10,096 bases of DNA from assembly GCA_964480425.1 (NCBI GenBank), contig CAYZPY010000092.1, positions 1 through 10,096 of the forward strand, written 5' to 3'. A model generated the notes under the pieces. That model was given only the letters and a program-made list of their open reading frames with translations, had not been told where the DNA came from and searched no databases. Position 1 is the first letter of the stretch; each line of letters opens with the position of its first letter. Shown here piece after piece: positions 6,096 through 10,096 of this stretch. The stretch comes from CAYYMD01 sp964480425. GTDB taxonomy: Bacteria > Planctomycetota > Phycisphaerae > SM23-33. The translations under genes and the position numbers were made by a program.

Positions 6096-6959
6096 ATGCC
6101 CCAGGACGACATAAAATCCGATCAACCCGAACCGGTCATACGGGTCATCGACCTGGTAAAGCGGTTCGATTCCCGCACCGTGCTCGACGGTGTGAACCTC
6201 GATATCCATCCCGGCGAGACTATGGTCATCATGGGCGGCTCGGGATGCGGAAAGAGCACGCTACTGAGGCACATGATCGGTTCGCTGCTGCCCAACGAGG
6301 GAAAGGTCGAACTGCTCGGGCGGAACATCGCCGAACTGAACGAAGAGGACATGGACGCCCTGCGCAAGAGGTTCGGAGTATTGTTTCAGTCGGGTGCGCT
6401 TTTCAACTCCATGACGGTCGGACAGAACGTGGCGCTGCCGCTCAAAGAGCACAGCGACCTGGACGAGGCGACCATAGACATCATAGTGCGCATAAAACTG
6501 GAACTGGTGGGGCTGCGGAGGGCAATCGACCTTATGCCCGCGCAGATTTCCGGGGGCATGAAAAAACGCGCGGGCCTGGCGCGCGCCATCGCGCTGGACC
6601 CGGAAATACTTTTTTACGACGAGCCGTCCGCCGGGCTGGACCCGGTAACCTCCGCAGAGATAGACCAACTGATAATGGACCTTTCGGGCAAACTCGGGGT
6701 CACCTCCGTGGTTGTCACCCACGAGATGGATTCGGCGTTCCGCATCGCCAACCGCATGGCCATGCTGGACGCCGGTCGAATCCTGAAAATCGGAACCAGG
6801 GCACAGTTCGAAGACGTGCGCGACGGCCCGCCGACGGGCGACGAAAATACCGAACTCATCAGGCAGTTCCTGCGCGGAGATTCGGACGGTCCGATCACGC
6901 GCCGGCGGCTAAGCACCGGATATAGCGAAGACATACTCGACGCCGTAAAGGGCACGTGA
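6096..6959 (+). CDS. mlaF: MlaF-type ABC transporter ATP-binding protein
   Basis: A 287-residue cytosolic ABC ATPase that would pair with MlaE to power lipid transport. Walker A GGSGCGKST is at 47-55, and the Q-loop FQSGALF has Gln98. The signature ISGGMKKRAGLARAIALDPE is at 151-170, Walker B with the catalytic Glu is ILFYDEPSAGLDP at 171-183, and the switch His209 sits in VVVTHE. The SGGMKKRAGLARA form and the ELIRQFLRG...DGPI end are typical of MlaF, and about 20 residues extend past it. The ATG at 6096, 14 bases after mlaE, is chosen because the protein then starts just before the first conserved strand. A GTG at 6042 would overlap mlaE by 40 bases and add nonconserved residues. The Shine-Dalgarno is weak, so translation may be coupled to mlaE. 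Confidence 0.96.
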   Translation: MPQDDIKSDQPEPVIRVIDLVKRFDSRTVLDGVNLDIHPGETMVIMGGSGCGKSTLLRHMIGSLLPNEGKVELLGRNIAELNEEDMDALRKRFGVLFQSGALFNSMTVGQNVALPLKEHSDLDEATIDIIVRIKLELVGLRRAIDLMPAQISGGMKKRAGLARAIALDPEILFYDEPSAGLDPVTSAEIDQLIMDLSGKLGVTSVVVTHEMDSAFRIANRMAMLDAGRILKIGTRAQFEDVRDGPPTGDENTELIRQFLRGDSDGPITRRRLSTGYSEDILDAVKGT

Positions 6960-6987
6960 GCGACCCCTTTAACCGGAGACAGAAATC

Positions 6988-8253
6988 ATGGCAGAAAAAC
7001 AACACAACGAACTGATAGCGGGAATTTTCGTAACCGCCGCGGTTCTGAGCGCAGTTGCGGTGGTGCTCTGGCTGGGCGCCTCGGAGATACTGGCGCCGTC
7101 CGTATCGCAGGCGTACTTCGTCGTCGAAGAGGCCTCCGGACCCACCGGGCTGGAAGTCGGAAACAGCGTAAAGGTTAACGACGATGAAATCGGCAAAATC
7201 ACGGATATATATTTCGACCCGGACCGCGGGCAGACGTTATACGTGGCCAGAATCGAGCGAGAGGGAATGAACATCTATTCGAACGGAGAAGCCCAGGCCA
7301 ACGTGCCGTTTATAGGCGGGGGTCGGCTGGTGATTACCGATCGCGGAACCGACGGGGCGCCACAGGCCGACGAGAAACATCCGATCCTGCTTCGAAAGGG
7401 CGGATTCATGGCGAATCTCGACGTGGTTTCGACCTCGCTCAAGCACGAAATGGATCTGAAAGACAAGCACGCACTGCTGGCCAAAGCGCACACAATCGTC
7501 GATACGATGAAAGTCGCCACAGGCAACGTCTCGGCCATTACCCAGGTCCTCAAGAAGCAAATCAATCCCAAGGAAGTGGACTCCCTGCTGGCGAAAATCC
7601 ACAAGAGCGTCTCCGACATTAACCGCGCCACCACCACGATCCGCGAGGAACTCGACCGACAGCGCGAAGATTCCATCATCGCCAAGGCCGACGCCGCCAT
7701 GACGAACGTCCGGGAAATTACCGCCGGTGCAAAACCGAAAATCGATAAGGCGCTGGACTCCGTCATAAAAACGACCAGCGCCATCGAAACCTACACCAGG
7801 CAGGACGTGGCGCAGATCCTCGAAAAACTCCGCCAGACCAGCACCGACGTGCTGAAGATAGCCGGAAACTTCCGAACGGTCTCCCGGAACGCAAAGGAGA
7901 CCGTCCTGCTGCACCGCAACAACATCGATGAGATAATAGACAACATGGCGCAGGTCTCTGCCAACCTTAAGTCCGCCAGCAAGGAAATCCGCCGCAATCC
8001 GTGGCGTCTGCTCTACAAGCCCAAGGACAAGGAACTCCGCTCCCAGAACATCCACGACGCCGCAAGGGCGTTCTCTTCCGGCGCCGCCGAACTCGACCAG
8101 GCGCTTGCCAGGCTCGCCGGGCTGGTAAAGGCCCATCCCGACGGCATACCATCCGACAACCCACAACTGCAAAAGGTAAAGGAACAGGTCGAAAAAACCT
8201 TCTCGAAATTCAATGAGGCCGAGCAGGCGCTGTGGAAGGAGCTGACCAAGTAG
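6988..8253 (+). CDS. mlaD: MlaD-type MCE-domain protein with long helical C-terminal extension
   Basis: A 421-residue membrane-anchored MCE protein, the periplasmic substrate-binding part of the transporter. A single membrane anchor lies at about 9-30. The MCE domain follows at about 40-122 with ASGPTGLEVGNSVKVNDDEIGKI at 49-71 and VPFIGGGRLVITDRG near its end. From about 140 to 421 the chain is polar, rich in Ala, Lys, Glu and Ile with heptad-like spacing, and predicted helical. RRNPWRLLYKP at 335-345 interrupts it. E. coli MlaD is about 183 residues, so this is more than twice as long, as in MCE proteins whose helices form a tube or needle. GGAG at 6975-6978, nine bases before the ATG, sets the start. 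It ends the operon; no mlaC or mlaA follows and no clear terminator is seen. Confidence 0.93.
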   Translation: MAEKQHNELIAGIFVTAAVLSAVAVVLWLGASEILAPSVSQAYFVVEEASGPTGLEVGNSVKVNDDEIGKITDIYFDPDRGQTLYVARIEREGMNIYSNGEAQANVPFIGGGRLVITDRGTDGAPQADEKHPILLRKGGFMANLDVVSTSLKHEMDLKDKHALLAKAHTIVDTMKVATGNVSAITQVLKKQINPKEVDSLLAKIHKSVSDINRATTTIREELDRQREDSIIAKADAAMTNVREITAGAKPKIDKALDSVIKTTSAIETYTRQDVAQILEKLRQTSTDVLKIAGNFRTVSRNAKETVLLHRNNIDEIIDNMAQVSANLKSASKEIRRNPWRLLYKPKDKELRSQNIHDAARAFSSGAAELDQALARLAGLVKAHPDGIPSDNPQLQKVKEQVEKTFSKFNEAEQALWKELTK

Positions 8254-8320
8254 CGCAGCACTCACCGGACGAATTGCGCCTGCGTATGCGTCGGGGGGAT
8301 GAATTAATCACCGCGCGGGT

Positions 8321-8348
8321 TTGAAATATCGGTTTTAGGATTTAAAAT
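8321..8348 (+). promoter_or_regulatory. Promoter of tRNA-Val
   Basis: TTGAAA (8321-8326) and TAAAAT (8343-8348) are separated by 16 bases. The tRNA begins 18 bases after the -10 box, so transcription would start about a dozen bases before it. The surrounding AT-rich stretch stands out against the G+C-rich coding DNA. The rest of 8254-8366 holds no gene and no convincing terminator. Confidence 0.7.
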
Positions 8349-8366
8349 TTACAATGTGTGTTCGTC

Positions 8367-8440
8367 GGGCGCGTAGCTCAGCCGGCCAGAGCGCTTCCCT
8401 TACAAGGAAGAAGTCGCAGGTTCAAGTCCTGCCGCGCCCA
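8367..8440 (+). tRNA. tRNA-Val (anticodon UAC)
   Basis: All four arms fold without mismatches. The acceptor GGGCGCG (8367-8373) pairs with CGCGCCC (8433-8439). The D stem is GCTC/GAGC (8376-8379 and 8389-8392). The anticodon stem is CTTCC/GGAAG (8394-8398 and 8406-8410) with loop CTTACAA, giving anticodon TAC at 8401-8403. The T stem is GCAGG/CCTGC (8416-8420 and 8428-8432) with loop TTCAAGT. The discriminator is A8440. The 3' CCA is not encoded and must be added by the CCA-adding enzyme. Anticodon UAC reads GUA and other Val codons by wobble. Confidence 0.97.
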
Positions 8441-8478
8441 GTCCAGTATATGCGTCGTGACCGACGAGTCGAGGATGC

Positions 8479-8482
8479 GGAG
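8479..8482 (+). promoter_or_regulatory. Ribosome binding site of the secreted-protein gene
   Basis: GGAG is followed by seven bases and ATG 8490. It supports the start that gives a full signal peptide. Confidence 0.6.
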
Positions 8483-8489
8483 ATTCTCC

Positions 8490-10096
8490 ATGAGACAATT
8501 CGCCGCCGCCGTGATAATCGGGGCGATGTCTGCATCAGTCTCCACCGGGGCCCGGCGCCCCGCACGCGAGGCGCTGGGGCGGGAAGTCAAACTGCGCATC
8601 CTGGTGGATAAGGTACTCCAGAGGCACAACAAGTGGACGACCGAGGAATGGATAATCCGCCAAACCGCACAGGCGGGCTTTAACGTGTATTCGCCGCGGC
8701 GGGGCGGCGAGAACCCTGATGCCGTCCGCAGTATCAACCGGTGGTGCGCTGCGCACGGCATCTATCACATACCGTGGATGCGAGGCACGCTCCGCGCGCC
8801 AAAGGACGCAGGCCAGGACGATAGGCTTATCTGGGCGGACGGGACCGTGTCTGGGCTGTGGAGCCCCAACAGCGACAAACTGTGGAATCGAATGACCGAA
8901 CGCATCACCGCCTTCGCCCGGATCGCCGCCGAGGATCCGACACTCATCGGTGTTTTTCTCGACTTCGAGAACTACCAACCCACGCGCAAGCCGAACGGCT
9001 ATGACCTCTCGTACGATATGTCGATTCTCCGTCGCTTCGAGGCCGACGGCAATTTCAACCTGCCGCCACTGGAGCCAAAGGACCGCAAAAATTGGCTCCT
9101 CAAGCAGGGGCTGCACGAGGCGTTCGAGAGGTTCCAGGTGAATCACTGGCGACATCGCTGCCGCTCGCTGCGTCTGGCCGTGGACAAGCACGACCCGACG
9201 TTCCGCTTCTGCGTTTACCCCGCCCCGGGCACGGAGTTCATGTTGCGGGCGGTATATCCCGAATGGTCCACCGAGGAGGCGCCGCTGATTCTCGCCGACG
9301 CGACGACGTACGGCCGGCCCGTGCACATGGACCTGCCGCGCGCACTGGAGCACAACCGCAAAAAACTCCGCAAGCGCGTGAAAATGGCGAAGGACGCGAA
9401 TATCCCGTTCATATACGCCGGCGGGATTGACCCCGCCGTCCACGGCGCCGACCCGGAATTCAGCGGCAAGAACGCCGTTATGATCAGCCAGAACACTGGC
9501 GGATACTGGATATTCTACGAAGGCCCGACATACGAATCCGACGAACATCGCAGTTACTGGAAGTGGTTCACCTGGGCCAATCGCGCAATCGCCCAAGGGC
9601 GCTGGGACTCACAGAACGAACCCCGACAGACCCCCCGGACGTGGCGGTTCGGCATCTGGCGCAAGGTAGGGCGCGTCCCGGCAGTACGGGCCATCAAAGG
9701 CGCCAGCGGCCTGAATGACCCGCCCGCGATACGTCTGCGCCACGAAAACGTACTGGTCGTGGATGCCCAGGCATCCAGACCGGTGAAGATTCGCCTGCGT
9801 CCGCACAAGTTGGACGACTACTACCTGTTTCTGGCCTGGGAGGTTAAGGATCCCGATATGGACACGCTCAAGGTCAGCCCTATGACCGTCGTCCGGAACA
9901 ACAGGCCGGTGACGATGCAGTTCACCCCCAAACGCGACGGCATACACCTTGTGGGCACGACAACCGGCTACTGCGCCTATTCCGTCGCATCGAGCAACGT
10001 GCCTCTTGGCGTTTATATCGGCCACGGCGCGACCGGGCTTGCCGTCATCGGCGGCGCAGAGCGCCTGTACTTCCGCGTGCCGGACGGGATGAAGCA
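8490..10096 (+). CDS. Large secreted protein with a TIM-barrel-like (glycoside-hydrolase-like) region, 3' end outside the window
   Basis: Frame open for 535 codons from ATG 8490 to the window end without a stop. Residues 1-21 are a signal peptide (Arg2, hydrophobic core, likely cleavage after ASVSTGA), so the protein is exported. Residues about 34-375 alternate hydrophobic strands with amphipathic helices, as in a (beta/alpha) barrel: LRILVD, GFNVYSP, GIYHIPWM, LIGVFLDFENY (152-162), FRFCVYPAP (238-246), PLILADATTYG, IPFIYAGGID and GYWIFYEGP (338-346). Asp158/Glu160 and Glu344 at strand ends are candidate catalytic acids, by inference. Residues about 386-535 look beta-rich, as in a C-terminal beta-sandwich, and continue past the edge. 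I do not recognise a named family. It starts 50 bases after tRNA-Val with no clear terminator between. Confidence 0.85.
   Translation, partial: MRQFAAAVIIGAMSASVSTGARRPAREALGREVKLRILVDKVLQRHNKWTTEEWIIRQTAQAGFNVYSPRRGGENPDAVRSINRWCAAHGIYHIPWMRGTLRAPKDAGQDDRLIWADGTVSGLWSPNSDKLWNRMTERITAFARIAAEDPTLIGVFLDFENYQPTRKPNGYDLSYDMSILRRFEADGNFNLPPLEPKDRKNWLLKQGLHEAFERFQVNHWRHRCRSLRLAVDKHDPTFRFCVYPAPGTEFMLRAVYPEWSTEEAPLILADATTYGRPVHMDLPRALEHNRKKLRKRVKMAKDANIPFIYAGGIDPAVHGADPEFSGKNAVMISQNTGGYWIFYEGPTYESDEHRSYWKWFTWANRAIAQGRWDSQNEPRQTPRTWRFGIWRKVGRVPAVRAIKGASGLNDPPAIRLRHENVLVVDAQASRPVKIRLRPHKLDDYYLFLAWEVKDPDMDTLKVSPMTVVRNNRPVTMQFTPKRDGIHLVGTTTGYCAYSVASSNVPLGVYIGHGATGLAVIGGAERLYFRVPDGMK

Noticed and set aside
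7237..8265. 342-codon frame on the minus strand opposite mlaD
   Set aside because: It is antisense to a clear MCE gene, with no recognisable domain. It is a shadow of mlaD codon usage.
8453..8466. Hairpin CGTCG-TGAC-CGACG after tRNA-Val as a terminator
   Set aside because: A five-base-pair stem with no U-run is too weak to call a terminator.
8535..9596. 353-codon frame on the minus strand
   Set aside because: It lies fully inside the secreted-protein gene, has no ribosome site or family motif I can see, and G+C-rich DNA often has long open frames opposite genes.
1..10096. CRISPR arrays, phage genes, transposases, attachment sites and rRNA
   Set aside because: No regularly spaced repeat arrays, integrase- or transposase-like proteins or rRNA segments were seen. 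The tRNA-Val end is not followed by a recognisable integration copy.

Overview
The window reads as bacterial chromosome from a Gram-negative-type organism with a G+C-rich genome. It has an LPS-sugar gene (kdsB), a DAP/lysine gene (dapB), a complete MCE/Mla-type lipid-transport operon and the MEP-pathway gene ispG. A small HEAT-repeat lipoprotein, an MCE protein with an NPWRLLYKP motif and a large secreted TIM-barrel-like protein together suggest Planctomycetota or a close PVC relative. That placement is inference from protein style, with no marker gene to support it. Two runs of exactly ten Ns (952-961 and 3742-3751) mark scaffold joins, so this is a draft or metagenome-derived assembly. Both joins fall inside genes and break the apparent reading frames.

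Layout. Positions 2-1020 (+) hold ispG, cut at its 5' end by the window edge and interrupted by the first N run. Positions 1021-1196 are a structured spacer between converging genes. On the minus strand, kdsB (2369-1638) is followed by a DUF1844 gene (1610-1197). Positions 2370-2494 are a divergent intergenic region with a 23-bp-period direct repeat just before dapB (2495-3286, +). Next comes nfi (endonuclease V, 3305-4019, +), which is intact once the second N run is treated as a false gap.

A clear sigma70-like promoter at the end of nfi starts a six-gene plus-strand operon (4087-8253): HEAT-repeat lipoprotein, RsbW-like serine kinase, STAS protein, MlaE permease, MlaF ATPase and MlaD/MCE substrate-binding protein. 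The first four genes are joined by 4-bp stop/start overlaps. A tRNA-Val(UAC) with its own promoter follows (8367-8440). The window ends in a long secreted protein gene (8490 to beyond 10096) with a (beta/alpha)-barrel-like N-terminal region.

How they fit together. kdsB supplies Kdo for lipopolysaccharide, and the Mla-type ABC importer/exporter maintains lipids of the same outer membrane. In E. coli the STAS protein MlaB is a subunit that binds the MlaF ATPase. Here the STAS protein carries an intact DSSGLA phosphoacceptor motif and is translationally coupled to a RsbW-type kinase on one side and to the permease on the other. No sigma factor gene is present. The most interesting reading is therefore a lipid transporter gated by a partner-switching kinase rather than a stress sigma-factor circuit. 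This is a hypothesis, and it is set out in the findings.
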